A stretch of DNA of 64,000 bases from Candidatus Rubrivivax defluviihabitans. GTDB taxonomy: Bacteria > Pseudomonadota > Gammaproteobacteria > Burkholderiales > Burkholderiaceae_C. The notes below the pieces were generated by a model. The model saw nothing but the letters and a program-made list of their open reading frames with translations. It did no database searches and was not told where the DNA came from. This document shows, in pieces, positions 51,774-60,868 of this stretch. The DNA lies in NCBI GenBank assembly GCA_016709385.1, contig JADJMW010000023.1, positions 75,006 to 139,005 on the forward strand. Reading direction: 5' to 3'. Numbering within the stretch: position 1 is the stretch's first letter; each line of letters starts with the position of its first letter. Made by a program: the position numbers and the translations under genes.

Positions 51774-52915
51774 ACTCAACCCGGAATCCCCCGCGCGTGA
51801 CCGTGCTCGGCGCCGGCTTCGCCGGCCTGTCGACGATCCGCGAATTGCGCCGGCGCGACGCCAGCGTCCGCATCACGCTGGTGGCGCCGCGCGCCGAACT
51901 GCATTACCTGCCCGGCATCATCTGGATTCCCAGCGGACTGCGCACGCGCCAGGACCTGGTGGTGCCGCTGGACAACTTCCTGCGCCGCATGCGGGTCGAC
52001 TTCCACCCGGCCGAGGTCACCGGCCTGGCCGACGGCGGCCGCACGGTGCTCACCACGCTGGGCGAGGTGGCCAACGATGCGCTCGTCATCGCCACCGGCG
52101 GCCGTTTCATCAAGAAGCTGCCGGGCATCGAGCATGCCATCACGCCCTGCGAAGGCATCGCGGCGGCCGAGCGCATCCGCGACCGCCTGAAAGCCATGCC
52201 AGGCGGCCGCATCGCCGTGGGCTTTGCCGGCAACCCCAATGAACCGACGGCCGTGCGCGGCGGGCCGATGTTCGAATTCCTGTTCGGCATCGACGAACAG
52301 CTCAGGCGCGAAGGCCGGCGCGAGCGCTTCGAGATCACTTTCTTCAATCCGTCGACCGAGCCCGGCAACCGCCTCGGTCCGAAGGCGGTGCAACACCTGC
52401 TGGCCGAGATGGCGCGGCGCGGCATCCGCACCCACCTGGGCCACAAGCTGCAGCGCTTCGAAGCCGGCCAGGTGGTCACCGAAGGCGGCAGCTTCGCCGC
52501 CGACCTGGTGCTCTTCATGCCCGGCATGACCGGCAACCTGTGGTTCGACGCCACCGACCTGCCGCGCTCGCCGGGCGGCCTGCTGCAGGCCGACGCGCAC
52601 TGCCGCGTGCCGGGCCGAGACCGCATCTACGTGGCGGGCGACTCGGGCAGCTTCCCCGGCCCCGACTGGATGCCCAAGCAGGCGCACATGGCCGACCTGC
52701 AGGCCGCGGCCGCTGCCGCCAACCTGCTGGGCGACCTGCAGGGCCGCCCGTCGAACGAGAGCTTCAAGGTCGAACTGATCTGCATCGTCGACGCCATCGA
52801 CCACGGCACGCTGATCTGGCGTACGCCCGAACGCAACTGGCTGCTGCCGTCGAGCCGGCTGCTGCACTGGGCCAAGCGCGGTTTCGAGCGCAGCTACCTG
52901 CGCCAGTACCGCTGA
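51770..52915 (+). CDS. Sulfide:quinone oxidoreductase-like FAD protein
   Basis: The 381-residue flavoprotein has an N-terminal FAD motif (VTVLGAGFAGLSTIRELRRRD), a second dinucleotide region around AVGFAGNPNEPTAVRGG and a C-terminal membrane-surface segment. Cys127 (ITPCEG) and Cys338 (LICIVDA) sit where SQR active-site cysteines are found, plus Cys278. SQR oxidises sulfide to sulfane sulfur and passes electrons to quinone at the inner membrane. The neighbouring FisR, rhodanese and Rieske genes support a sulfide role; without testing, another pyridine-nucleotide-independent FAD reductase remains possible. Confidence 0.78.
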   Translation: MNSTRNPPRVTVLGAGFAGLSTIRELRRRDASVRITLVAPRAELHYLPGIIWIPSGLRTRQDLVVPLDNFLRRMRVDFHPAEVTGLADGGRTVLTTLGEVANDALVIATGGRFIKKLPGIEHAITPCEGIAAAERIRDRLKAMPGGRIAVGFAGNPNEPTAVRGGPMFEFLFGIDEQLRREGRRERFEITFFNPSTEPGNRLGPKAVQHLLAEMARRGIRTHLGHKLQRFEAGQVVTEGGSFAADLVLFMPGMTGNLWFDATDLPRSPGGLLQADAHCRVPGRDRIYVAGDSGSFPGPDWMPKQAHMADLQAAAAAANLLGDLQGRPSNESFKVELICIVDAIDHGTLIWRTPERNWLLPSSRLLHWAKRGFERSYLRQYR

Positions 52916-52933
52916 TACCCGCAGGAGACGGCA

Positions 52934-53029
52934 ATGCATCGACCATGGCGCGCGCACGGCAACGGCAGCGTCACGCCGACGTGCGCCGCCGCCAGGACCG
53001 GCCGCGGCCCACCGAAGACGGCGGCCTGA
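52934..53029 (+). CDS. Possible 31-codon small ORF overlapping the hydrolase start
   Basis: ATG at 52934 has GCAGGAGACGGC directly upstream (best ribosome binding site in the area) and the frame ends in TGA whose last base is the first base of the hydrolase ATG at 53029 (TGATG). The peptide is Arg/Ala/Thr-rich with no similarity I recognise. It could be a leader or coupling peptide; it may also be chance. Confidence 0.3.
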   Translation: MHRPWRAHGNGSVTPTCAAARTGRGPPKTAA

Positions 53030-53865
53030 TGCCGGGTGGCCGCGCGCACCGCTTCATCCTGCAACGGCTGCGCGCAACGCGACTGGCGCACCACCGCACG
53101 CCGGCCGACCTGGGCCTGGCCGCCGAGACCGTGCGCCTGCGCACGGCGGGCGGCAAGTCGCTCTTCGCCTGGTTCGTGCCGGGACCCGGGGACGGCCCGG
53201 CGCCGGCCGTGCTGCTGATGCACGGCTGGGGTGCCAATGCCGCGCTCATGCTGCCGGCGGTGCCGCCGCTGCACGCCGCGGGTTTCGCCGTGCTGCTGCC
53301 CGACGCGCGCTGCCACGGCGCCAGCGACGACGAGGAATTCAGCTCGATGCCGCGTTTTGCGGAAGATATTGGCACCGGCCTGGACTGGCTGCGCGGGCAG
53401 ACCGCGGTCGACGCGACACGGCTCGCGGTCGTCGGCCATTCGGTGGGCGCCGCCGCGGCACTGCTCGCGGCCACGCAGCGCGAGGACATCCGCGCGGTGG
53501 TCAGCCTGTCGGCCTTCGCGCACCCGGCCGAGCTGATGCGCCGCTGGCTGCACGAGCAGCACCTGCCCTGGTGGCCGCTGGGCTGGGCCGTGGCGCACCA
53601 TGTGCAGCGCGTGATCGGCGCGCGCTTCGATGACATCGCGCCGTTGGCCACGCTGCCGCGCGTGCGCTGCCCGGTGCTGCTGGTGCACGGGTTGCACGAC
53701 GAAACGGCGCCGTTTGCCGACGCCCAACGCCTCGAAGCCGCCAGTGCCGGCCGCGCACCCGTGCTGCCCGTCGATGCCGGCCATGACCTGGGCGAGTCGC
53801 TGGGCCCGCATGCGGATGCCATCGTCGGCTTCCTGCGCTCGGCGCTGTTCCCGCGGGCGGCGTAG
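53029..53865 (+). CDS. Alpha/beta hydrolase
   Basis: The 278-residue serine hydrolase has the nucleophile elbow VVGHSVGAAAA (about residue 130), oxyanion segment LLMHGWGANAA, an acid in LVHGLHDETAPF and the catalytic His in DAGHDLGES. Start ATG 53029 gives the conserved-looking RAHRFILQRLRATRLAHHRTP; an upstream in-frame ATG at 52945 has no ribosome binding site at suitable distance. It follows the SQR-like gene and may belong to the same operon, but its substrate is unknown. Confidence 0.8.
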   Translation: MPGGRAHRFILQRLRATRLAHHRTPADLGLAAETVRLRTAGGKSLFAWFVPGPGDGPAPAVLLMHGWGANAALMLPAVPPLHAAGFAVLLPDARCHGASDDEEFSSMPRFAEDIGTGLDWLRGQTAVDATRLAVVGHSVGAAAALLAATQREDIRAVVSLSAFAHPAELMRRWLHEQHLPWWPLGWAVAHHVQRVIGARFDDIAPLATLPRVRCPVLLVHGLHDETAPFADAQRLEAASAGRAPVLPVDAGHDLGESLGPHADAIVGFLRSALFPRAA

Positions 53866-53946
53866 CCCTTCGCTGCGCCCGAAAGGGGCGCCGCCGACCC
53901 CGTGGAAGCCTGCGCAGTACCGCCATGGGCCCTGCGAAGCGCCGCA

Positions 53947-53963
53947 CCGGCACGGAACCTGCT
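53947..53963 (+). promoter_or_regulatory. Sigma-54 promoter upstream of nasT
   Basis: CCGGCACGGAACCTGCT has the required GG (53949-53950) and GC (53961-53962) separated by 10 bases and agrees with the consensus TGGCACG-R-NNN-TTGCW except for two T-to-C changes. It lies about 40 bp before nasT. This fits nitrogen (NtrC) control of the nitrate assimilation genes. Confidence 0.55.
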
Positions 53964-54003
53964 GTCGTCCACAGCAAGCCCCGGGCCCCCCATCCGACGG
54001 AAT

Positions 54004-54618
54004 ATGCCGCCTGCCAACGAAACCTCGCCACTGCGTGTCCTGCTGGTCGACGACGGTGCGCACCGCGTCAGCCTGATCCGCGACGAACTGGTGCGGCAGG
54101 GCCACGACGTGGTCGGCGTCATCGACGCACCGCTGCTCATCCACGACTGCGTCACGCGGCTGGCGCCTCATGTCGTCATCGTCGACAGCGAGTCGCCTTC
54201 GCGCGATACGCTGGAGCACGTGGCCACGCTGTCGGGCTCGCATCCGATGCCGGTGGTGGTGTTCGCCGAGGACGAGGCCGACCCGCCCATGCGGCAGGCC
54301 ATGGCCGCCGGCGTCAGCGCCTACGTCGTGGCCGGGCTGCAGCCGCACCGGCTGGCTTCGGTGCTGCGCGTGGCGATCGCGCGCTTCGAGCAGGACAAGG
54401 CGCTGCGCGAACAACTGGCGCAGGCGCGCAGCGAACTGTCGTCGCGCAAGGTGGTGGATCGCGCCAAGGGCATCCTCATGCGCAGCGGCGGCCTCGGCGA
54501 GGAAGACGCCTACCACCAGCTGCGCAAGCTGGCGATGGACCGCGGCACCAAGCTGGTGGAGATCGCGCAGCGCGTCATCGACGCCGACGAACTGCTGCAC
54601 CCGCCACCCCGCGCATGA
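54004..54618 (+). CDS. nasT: ANTAR response regulator NasT
   Basis: The 204-residue protein has an N-terminal receiver-like domain (LRVLLVDDGAHRVSLIRDEL; VIVDSES in place of the phosphorylated-Asp loop) and a C-terminal ANTAR RNA-binding helix bundle (about 140-200; KVVDRAKGILMRSGGLGEEDAYHQLRKLAMDRG). NasT-type proteins prevent termination in leaders of nitrate/nitrite assimilation operons. The usual partner NasS is not evident here; the neighbouring NrtA has a Tat signal and so is periplasmic. Confidence 0.9.
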   Translation: MPPANETSPLRVLLVDDGAHRVSLIRDELVRQGHDVVGVIDAPLLIHDCVTRLAPHVVIVDSESPSRDTLEHVATLSGSHPMPVVVFAEDEADPPMRQAMAAGVSAYVVAGLQPHRLASVLRVAIARFEQDKALREQLAQARSELSSRKVVDRAKGILMRSGGLGEEDAYHQLRKLAMDRGTKLVEIAQRVIDADELLHPPPRA

Positions 54619-54638
54619 TGGTGCTGCAGTGCACCATC
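54617..54638 (+). other. Hairpin at the nasT stop codon
   Basis: A perfect 8-bp stem (GATGGTGC paired with GCACCATC) with hexaloop TGCAGT spans the nasT stop. The loop does not follow the ANTAR A1/G4 pattern. It is either a processing/termination structure or part of the leader of the nrt operon. Confidence 0.35.
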
Positions 54639-54771
54639 TTCGCGCGCCGGGCCTGTCGTTGACGGCAGCTGGGGCCGGGATGCTGCGCCGCAACGGTGCG
54701 GACGCGGAACCGAATCTGCTGCCTGGAGCGCAGTTTCGGCCTGGCACGCGGCGTGCATATATCGCTTCCAA

Positions 54772-54876
54772 GATCGTCGCCGCAATGGCGTGGCGGCGAT
54801 CGCTGAACGGACAAAGGCGTCCGACCCAGGCCCCGCGGCGTTGCGGGGTCGAGGTCGAGACGCCTTTTCTGCTTTT
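54772..54876 (+). promoter_or_regulatory. ANTAR-controlled attenuator leader of nrtABC
   Basis: Two structures lie between nasT and nrtA. First is a 12-bp stem with one or two G-T pairs and hexaloop AATGGC (54772-54801), carrying A at loop position 1 and G at position 4 as in known ANTAR targets. Then, 11 bases on, comes an intrinsic terminator: AAAGGCGTC (54813-54821) pairing with GACGCCTTT (54858-54866), with inner GACC/GGTC and CCCCGC/GCGGGG pairs and a T-rich tail to 54876. NasT binding to the first stem would block the terminator and let nrtA be read. A second, upstream ANTAR stem (P1) was not clearly found; a short GCAC/GTGC stem at about 54743 is a weak candidate. Confidence 0.6.
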
Positions 54877-54895
54877 CCAGCTTCGGGAGCCACTC

Positions 54896-56194
54896 ATGTC
54901 TGATCGTGACCCTTCTTCCCTGCACGCCACCGCGTCGGCCAGCGGCCAGTCCGCCGGTCTCATGAGCGCACCTCGGCGCCAGTTCATCACCGGCACCGCC
55001 GCGGCGGCCGTGGCCTCGGGGCTGCACAGCGGCGTGTGGGCGCAGGGCTCCGACGCGCCCGAGAAGAAGGAAGTGCGCATCGGCTTCATCCCGCTCACCG
55101 ACTGCGCCAGCGTGGTCATGGCCTCGGTGCTGAAGTTCGACGAGAAATACGGCATCAAGATCATCCCCACCAAGGAAGCCAGCTGGGCCGGCGTGCGCGA
55201 CAAGCTCGTCAATGGCGAGCTCGACATGGCGCATGTGCTGTACGGCCTGGTCTACGGCGTGCATCTGGGCATCAGCGGGCCGAAGAAGGACATGGCCGTG
55301 CTGATGAACCTGAACCACAACGGCCAGGCCTTGACGCTGAGCAGGAAGCTGGCCGACAAGGGTGCCGTCGACGTGGCCTCGCTGGCCAAGGTGATGGCCA
55401 CCGAGAAGCGCGAATACACCTTCGCGCAGACCTTTCCGACCGGCACGCACGCCATGTGGCTGTACTACTGGCTGGCCTCGGGCGGCATCAACCCGATGAA
55501 GGACGCCAAGGTCATCACCGTGCCGCCGCCACAGATGGTGGCCAATATGCGCGTGGGCAACATGGACGGCTTCTGCGTCGGCGAGCCCTGGAACCACCGC
55601 GCCATCATCGACGGCATCGGCATCACCGCGGCCACCACGCAGGAGGTATGGAAGGACCATCCCGAGAAGGTGCTGGGCACCACGGGCGACTTCGTCAGGA
55701 AGTACCCCAACACGGCGCGCGCCGTGACCATGGCGGTGCTGGAGGCCGGACGCTGGATCGACGCCAGCCTGTCGAACAAGAACAAGATGGCCGAGACGAT
55801 TGCCGACAAGAGCTACGTCAATACCAGCGTCGACGCCATCAACCAGCGCATCCTGGGCCGCTACCAGAACGGCCTGGGCAGGACCTGGGACGACCCCAAC
55901 CACATGAAATTCTTCAACGACGGGGCGGTGAATTTCCCGTACCTGTCCGACGGCATGTGGTTCCTGACCCAGCACAAGCGCTGGGGGTTGATCAAGTCGC
56001 ACCCGGACTACCTGGCGGTGGCGCGGCAGATCAACCAGATCGACCTCTACAAACAGGCAGCGGCGCAGCTGAAAGTGAGCGTGCCCAAGGACCCGATGCG
56101 CTCCAGCAAGCTCATCGACGGCGTGGTCTGGGACGGCAAGGACCCGGCCAAATACGCCGACGGCTTCAAGATCAACGCCGCGGCGTCGGCCTGA
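54896..56194 (+). CDS. nrtA: Nitrate ABC transporter substrate-binding protein NrtA
   Basis: The 432-residue protein belongs to the NrtA/CmpA family. A Tat-type signal (PRRQFITGTAAAAVA, after a 25-residue lead) sends it to the periplasm. Core motifs: VRIGFIPLTDCASVVMA, FAQTFPTGTHAMWLYYWL and NMRVGNMDGFCVGEPWN. It captures nitrate (or a similar anion) for NrtBC. ATG at 54896 follows CGGGAG. It is 19 bases past the attenuator tail. Confidence 0.92.
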   Translation: MSDRDPSSLHATASASGQSAGLMSAPRRQFITGTAAAAVASGLHSGVWAQGSDAPEKKEVRIGFIPLTDCASVVMASVLKFDEKYGIKIIPTKEASWAGVRDKLVNGELDMAHVLYGLVYGVHLGISGPKKDMAVLMNLNHNGQALTLSRKLADKGAVDVASLAKVMATEKREYTFAQTFPTGTHAMWLYYWLASGGINPMKDAKVITVPPPQMVANMRVGNMDGFCVGEPWNHRAIIDGIGITAATTQEVWKDHPEKVLGTTGDFVRKYPNTARAVTMAVLEAGRWIDASLSNKNKMAETIADKSYVNTSVDAINQRILGRYQNGLGRTWDDPNHMKFFNDGAVNFPYLSDGMWFLTQHKRWGLIKSHPDYLAVARQINQIDLYKQAAAQLKVSVPKDPMRSSKLIDGVVWDGKDPAKYADGFKINAAASA

Positions 56195-56206
56195 GGAAGC
56201 ACCGCC

Positions 56207-57124
56207 ATGGTCAGTGCAGTCCTTGCTTCTTCGCACGAAGTGTCCAAGTCCCCCGCCGACGCCAAGCCCGCAAGCGCGGCCGCAGCGCCGTCTGCCGCCG
56301 CAGTGGCTGCAGTGGCCGCAGCACCCGCCGCGCCTCGGCCGGCGCGCGAGCCCTACGACTGGCGTGGCCTGCTGGGGCGGGTCGTGCCGCCGCTGGTGGG
56401 CATGGCGCTGCTGGTCGGGATCTGGGGCCTGGCGACCCAATCCGGCGGCGAATTTCCCACGCCGCGCGCCACCTTCGACGCCGCCGTCGAGCTGTTTGCC
56501 GACCCGTTCTACAGCAACGGCCCCAACGACCAGGGCATCGGCTGGAACATCCTGTTCTCGCTGCAGCGCGTGGGCCTGGGCTTTGGTCTGGCGGCGCTGG
56601 TGGGCATTCCGCTGGGCTTCGTGATCGGCCGCTTCGCCACCATGAACCGCATGGTCTCGCCCATCATCAGCCTGCTCAAGCCGGTGTCGCCGCTGGCCTG
56701 GCTGCCGATCGGACTGCTGGTCTTCAAGGCGGCCAACCCGGCGGCCATCTGGACCATCTTCATCTGCAGCATCTGGCCGATGGTCATCAATACCGCGGTC
56801 GGCGTGCAGCGTGTGCCCGAGGACTACCTCAACGTCGCGCGTGTGCTCAAGCTCAGCGAATGGCGCATCGCCACGCGCATCCTGCTGCCCAGCGTGATGC
56901 CCTACATGCTGACCGGCGTGCGCCTGTCGGTGGGCACGGCCTGGCTGGTGATCGTGGCCGCCGAGATGCTGACCGGCGGCGTGGGCATCGGCTTCTGGGT
57001 CTGGGACGAGTGGAACAACCTCAACGTGGCCCACATCATCATCGCCATCTTCGTCATCGGCATCGTCGGGCTGCTGCTCGAGTGGGCCTTGATGGCGGTG
57101 GCGCGGCGCTTCGACTACAGCTGA
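56207..57124 (+). CDS. nrtB: Nitrate ABC transporter permease NrtB
   Basis: The 305-residue permease has a 45-residue Ala/Pro-rich cytoplasmic lead and then five or six membrane helices. Landmarks are GVQRVPEDYLNVARVLKLSEW (ABC-binding loop) and SVMPYMLTGVRLSVGTAWLVIV. AGGAAG precedes the ATG. It follows nrtA by 12 bp. Confidence 0.92.
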   Translation: MVSAVLASSHEVSKSPADAKPASAAAAPSAAAVAAVAAAPAAPRPAREPYDWRGLLGRVVPPLVGMALLVGIWGLATQSGGEFPTPRATFDAAVELFADPFYSNGPNDQGIGWNILFSLQRVGLGFGLAALVGIPLGFVIGRFATMNRMVSPIISLLKPVSPLAWLPIGLLVFKAANPAAIWTIFICSIWPMVINTAVGVQRVPEDYLNVARVLKLSEWRIATRILLPSVMPYMLTGVRLSVGTAWLVIVAAEMLTGGVGIGFWVWDEWNNLNVAHIIIAIFVIGIVGLLLEWALMAVARRFDYS

Positions 57125-57137
57125 AGCGGGAAACGCC

Positions 57138-57947
57138 ATGCGAATGAACGGCAAACCCATGCTGCAGGTCAACGACGTGGGCATGACCTTCCCTACCAGG
57201 AAGGGTCCCTTCGTCGCGCTGCGCGACATCTCGCTGAATGTCGAGCAAGGGGAGTTCGTCACCCTGATCGGCCACTCGGGCTGCGGCAAGTCGACGCTGC
57301 TCAACCTGGTCGCGGGTCTGACCTCGCCCAGCAGCGGCGTGCTGCTGCTGGACGACCGCGAACTCCAAGGCCCGGGGCCGGACCGCGGCGTGGTGTTCCA
57401 GAACCATTCGCTGCTGCCCTGGCTGAGCTGCCACGGCAACGTGCACCTGGCGGTGGAACGCGTCTTCGGCGACACCGAGAGCCAGGCCCGCCTCGACGAG
57501 CGCACGCTGGCGGCGCTGCACCTGGTGGGCATGGGCCACGCCGCGGCCAAGCGCCCGCACGAAATCAGCGGCGGCATGAAGCAGCGCGTGGGCATCGCCC
57601 GCGCGCTGGCCATGGAACCCAAGATGCTGCTCATGGACGAGCCCTTCGGAGCGCTGGACGCGCTGACGCGGGCGCGGCTGCAGGACGAGCTGCTGAAGAT
57701 CGTCGCCAGCACGGGCGCCACGGTGATGATGGTGACGCACGACGTCGACGAAGCCGTGCTGCTGAGCGACCGCATCGTGATGATGACCAATGGCCCCGCG
57801 GCCACCATCGGCGAGGTGCTGCGCGTGGACCTGCCGCGACCGCGCGACCGCGTGGCCCTGGCCGAGGACCGTGCCTATGTGCAAGTCCGCAAGCAAGTGA
57901 TCGACTTCCTCTACATGCGCCACAGCCATGTGGAGAAGGTCGCCTGA
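57138..57947 (+). CDS. nrtC: Nitrate ABC transporter ATP-binding protein NrtC/NrtD
   Basis: The 269-residue single-domain ATPase has Walker A GHSGCGKST, signature ISGGMKQRVGIARALA and Walker B MLLMDEPFGALD. It has no substrate-binding-like C-terminal domain as cyanobacterial NrtC has, so NrtD-like is an equally good name. The ATG at 57144 is an alternative start. The stop overlaps an upstream in-frame ATG of nirB. Confidence 0.92.
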   Translation: MRMNGKPMLQVNDVGMTFPTRKGPFVALRDISLNVEQGEFVTLIGHSGCGKSTLLNLVAGLTSPSSGVLLLDDRELQGPGPDRGVVFQNHSLLPWLSCHGNVHLAVERVFGDTESQARLDERTLAALHLVGMGHAAAKRPHEISGGMKQRVGIARALAMEPKMLLMDEPFGALDALTRARLQDELLKIVASTGATVMMVTHDVDEAVLLSDRIVMMTNGPAATIGEVLRVDLPRPRDRVALAEDRAYVQVRKQVIDFLYMRHSHVEKVA

Positions 57948-57988
57948 TGAGCGCACTGAATGAGCGCACTGAGCGCCAGGAGCACGGA

Positions 57989-60479
57989 ATGAAAAAGATG
58001 AAACTCGTGATGGTGGGCAACGGCATGGCCGGCGTGCGCACGCTGGAAGAGCTGCTGAAGATCGCGCCCGGGCTCTACGACATCACGGTCTTCGGCGCCG
58101 AGCCGCACCCCAACTACAACCGCATCCTGCTCAGCCCGGTGCTGGCGGGAGAGCAGACGCTGGACGAGATCGTCCTCAACCCGCTCAGCTGGTATGCGGA
58201 GCAGGGCATCACGCTGCATGCCGGCCGCAAGGTGGTGCAGATCGACCGCGTCAAGCGCCTGGTGCGGGCCGACGACGGCAGCGAAGCCGCCTACGACCGG
58301 CTGCTGCTGGCCACCGGGTCGCACCCGTTCATCCTGCCGGTGCCGGGGCGCGACCTGCCGGGTGTCATCGCCTACCGCGATATCGCCGACACCCAGGCCA
58401 TGATCGACGCGGCCACCCGCTACCGCCACGCGGTGGTCATCGGCGGCGGCCTGCTGGGACTGGAAGCCGCCAACGGGCTGATGCGGCGCGGCATGCAGGT
58501 GACCGTGGTGCACATCCAGCCCTGGCTGATGGAGCGCCAGCTCGACGACGTGGCCGGCAAGCTGCTGCAGAAGAGCCTGGAAGACCGGGGTCTGAAATTC
58601 CTCATCGGCGCGCAGACGCAGGCGCTGCTGGCCGGCGCGAACGGTCGCGTCGCGGCGGTGCAGTTCAAGGACGGCACCGAGGTGCCGGCCGACCTGGTGG
58701 TGATGGCCGCCGGCATCCGCCCCAATACCGACCTGGCCGAAGCCTGCGGCCTGCACTGCGCGCGCGGCGTGGTCGTCAACGACACCCTGCAGACCATCAC
58801 CGACCCGCGCATCTATGCCGTGGGCGAATGCGCAGCGCACCGCGGAATCGCCTACGGTCTGGTGGCGCCGCTGTTCGAGCAGGGCAAGGTCTGCGCCACG
58901 CACCTGGGGCAGTTCGGCATCGGCCGTTATACCGGCAGCCAGACCAGTACCAAGCTGAAGGTCACCGGCATCGACCTCTTCAGCGCCGGCCAGTTCATGG
59001 GCGGCGCGGGCACCGAGGAGATCGTGCTCAGCGACCCCGCCGGCGGCGTCTACAAGAAGCTGGTCCTCCGCGACGACAAGCTGGTCGGCGCCGTGATGTA
59101 CGGCGACACGGTCGACGGCAGCTGGTATTTCAAGCTGCTGCGCGAAGGCCGCAAGGTGGCCGATATCCGCGACCACCTGATGTTCGGCGAGTCCAATATC
59201 GGCGATGCCGGCCACCTGGGCCAGAACAAGGCGCTGGCCATGGCCGACAGCGACGAGGTCTGCGGCTGCAACGGCGTCACCAAGGGGGCCATCTGCAAGG
59301 CCATCAAGGAGCGCGGCCTGTTCACGCTGGACGAGGTGCGCAAGCACACCAAGGCCAGCGCGAGCTGCGGTTCCTGCACCGGTCTGGTGGAGCAGTTGCT
59401 GATGTTCACCGCCGGCGGCGACTACAGCGCTTCGCCGAAGATGAAGGCCCCTGTGCGGCTGCACCGAGCTTGGGCACCAGGCCGTGCGCGACGCCATCCG
59501 CGAACACCACCTGCTCACCGTTGACAGCGTCTACCGCTGGCTCGACTGGCGCACGCCCAACGGCTGCGCCACCTGCCGCCCGGCCGTCAACTACTACCTC
59601 ATCAGCACCTGGCCGAAGGAGGCGCAGGACGACCCGCAGAGCCGCTTCATCAACGAACGCAGCCACGCCAATATCCAGAAGGACGGCAGCTACAGCGTGA
59701 TCCCGCGCATGTGGGGCGGCGAGACCAGCGCCGAGGAATTGCGGCGCATCGCCGATGTGGTGGACAAATACCAGATCCCCACCGTCAAGGTGACCGGCGG
59801 CCAGCGCCTGGACATGCTGGGCGTGAAGAAGGAAGACCTGCCCGCGGTGTGGCACGACCTGGGGCATGCCCAGCGGCCACGCCTATGCCAAGGCGCTGCG
59901 CACGGTGAAGACCTGCGTCGGCAGCGAGTGGTGCCGCTTCGGCACCCAGGACAGCACGCAGATGGGCAAGGACCTGGAGCGCGCGCTGTGGCGCATGTAC
60001 GCGCCGCACAAGGTCAAGCTGGCGGTCAGTGGCTGCCCGCGCAATTGCGCCGAGGCCGGCATCAAGGACGTGGGCGTGATCGGCGTCGATTCCGGCTGGG
60101 AGATCGTGATCGCCGGCAACGGCGGCATCAAGACCGAGGTGGCGCAATTCCTGGCCAAGGTGAAAACGGCCGACGAGGTGCTGGAGTACAGCGGCGCCTT
60201 CCTGCAGCTGTACCGGCTGGAGGGGCTGGTACCTGAACGCACGGTGCACTACGTGCATCGCGTCGGGCTGGACCATGAAGCGGCGCATCGTCGAAGACGC
60301 CGCCGGCCGCCAGGCCTTGTGGGGAGCAGCTGCAGTTTGCGCTGGACGGCGAGCCCGACCCGTGGTTCGACTTCGAGCGCGCAGGTGGACCTGCGCCAGT
60401 TCCATCCGGTGGCGCCGGCCGCGGCAGGGGCGTGGCGGCGGCTGCCCCGGCGTCCGCTCACGACAAGGCACTGGCATGA
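57989..60479 (+). pseudogene. nirB: Nitrite reductase [NAD(P)H] large subunit NirB, frame broken (likely sequence errors)
   Basis: The ATG at 57989 is preferred (AGGAG six bases upstream). Domains in order: FAD/NAD binding (MVGNGMAGVRTLEEL; HAVVIGGGLLGLEAANGL), a BFD-like [2Fe-2S] domain (VCGCNGVTKGAICKA; ASCGSCTGL) and the siroheme/4Fe-4S domain (CVGSEWCRFGTQDS; SGCPRNCAEAG). The product would be about 820 residues. It reduces nitrite to ammonium with NirD. Reading breaks near 59453, 59861, 60276, 60320, 60378 and about 60425. In each case the expected protein continues in another frame, and each change is a 1-2 base lesion in a repeat. The natural stop is the TGA at 60477-60479, overlapping nirD (ATGA). 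Confidence 0.85.
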
Positions 60480-60868
60480 AGCGCTGGACCCCCATCTGCG
60501 GCGTGGCCGAGATTCCCCTGCTCGGCGCCCGTCGCGTGCAGCGCGAGCGTGGCCTGCCGGTGGCGCTGTTCCGCACGGCCGAAGATCACGTGCACGCCTT
60601 GCTCGACCGCTGCCCGCACCGCGGCGGCCCGCTCAGCCAGGGCATCGTCTTCGGCACCGCGGTGGCCTGCCCGCTGCACAACTGGACGATCGAATCCGCC
60701 GACGGCCAGGCGCGGGCCCGGACCAGGGCTGCACGCCGGTCTTCGCCTGCAAGGTCGAGGCCGGCCGGGGCGTTCCGGACGCCGATGAACTGGCGACGTT
60801 GGCGCTGGACCTGGCGGCCCCGCTGGCCGGCCCCTGCCGGCACGCCACGGCCCGAGACCGGGATCCGA
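60476..60868 (+). pseudogene. nirD: Nitrite reductase small subunit NirD, frame broken (likely sequence error)
   Basis: The Rieske-like small subunit starts MKRWTPICGVAEIPLLGAR and has [2Fe-2S] ligands in DRCPHRGGPLSQG and ACPLHNWTIES. The frame breaks near 60717 (one C missing in a C run); the rest continues as DQGCTPVFACKVEAG and DELATLALDLAAPLAGP one frame over. No proper stop is seen before nasA, so a further error near its end is probable. It docks on NirB. The end coordinate is set at the nasA start. Confidence 0.75.

Noticed and set aside
54743..54760. Short GCAC/GTGC stem as the first ANTAR hairpin
   Set aside because: It cannot form a six-base loop with A1 and G4 and has only 4-5 bp, so it was not called as a proven P1 stem.
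57947..57988. Upstream nirB start at 57947 overlapping nrtC
   Set aside because: The ATG at 57989 has a better ribosome binding site and gives the conserved N-terminus; the extra 14 residues come from a short direct repeat of ATGAGCGCACTGA.
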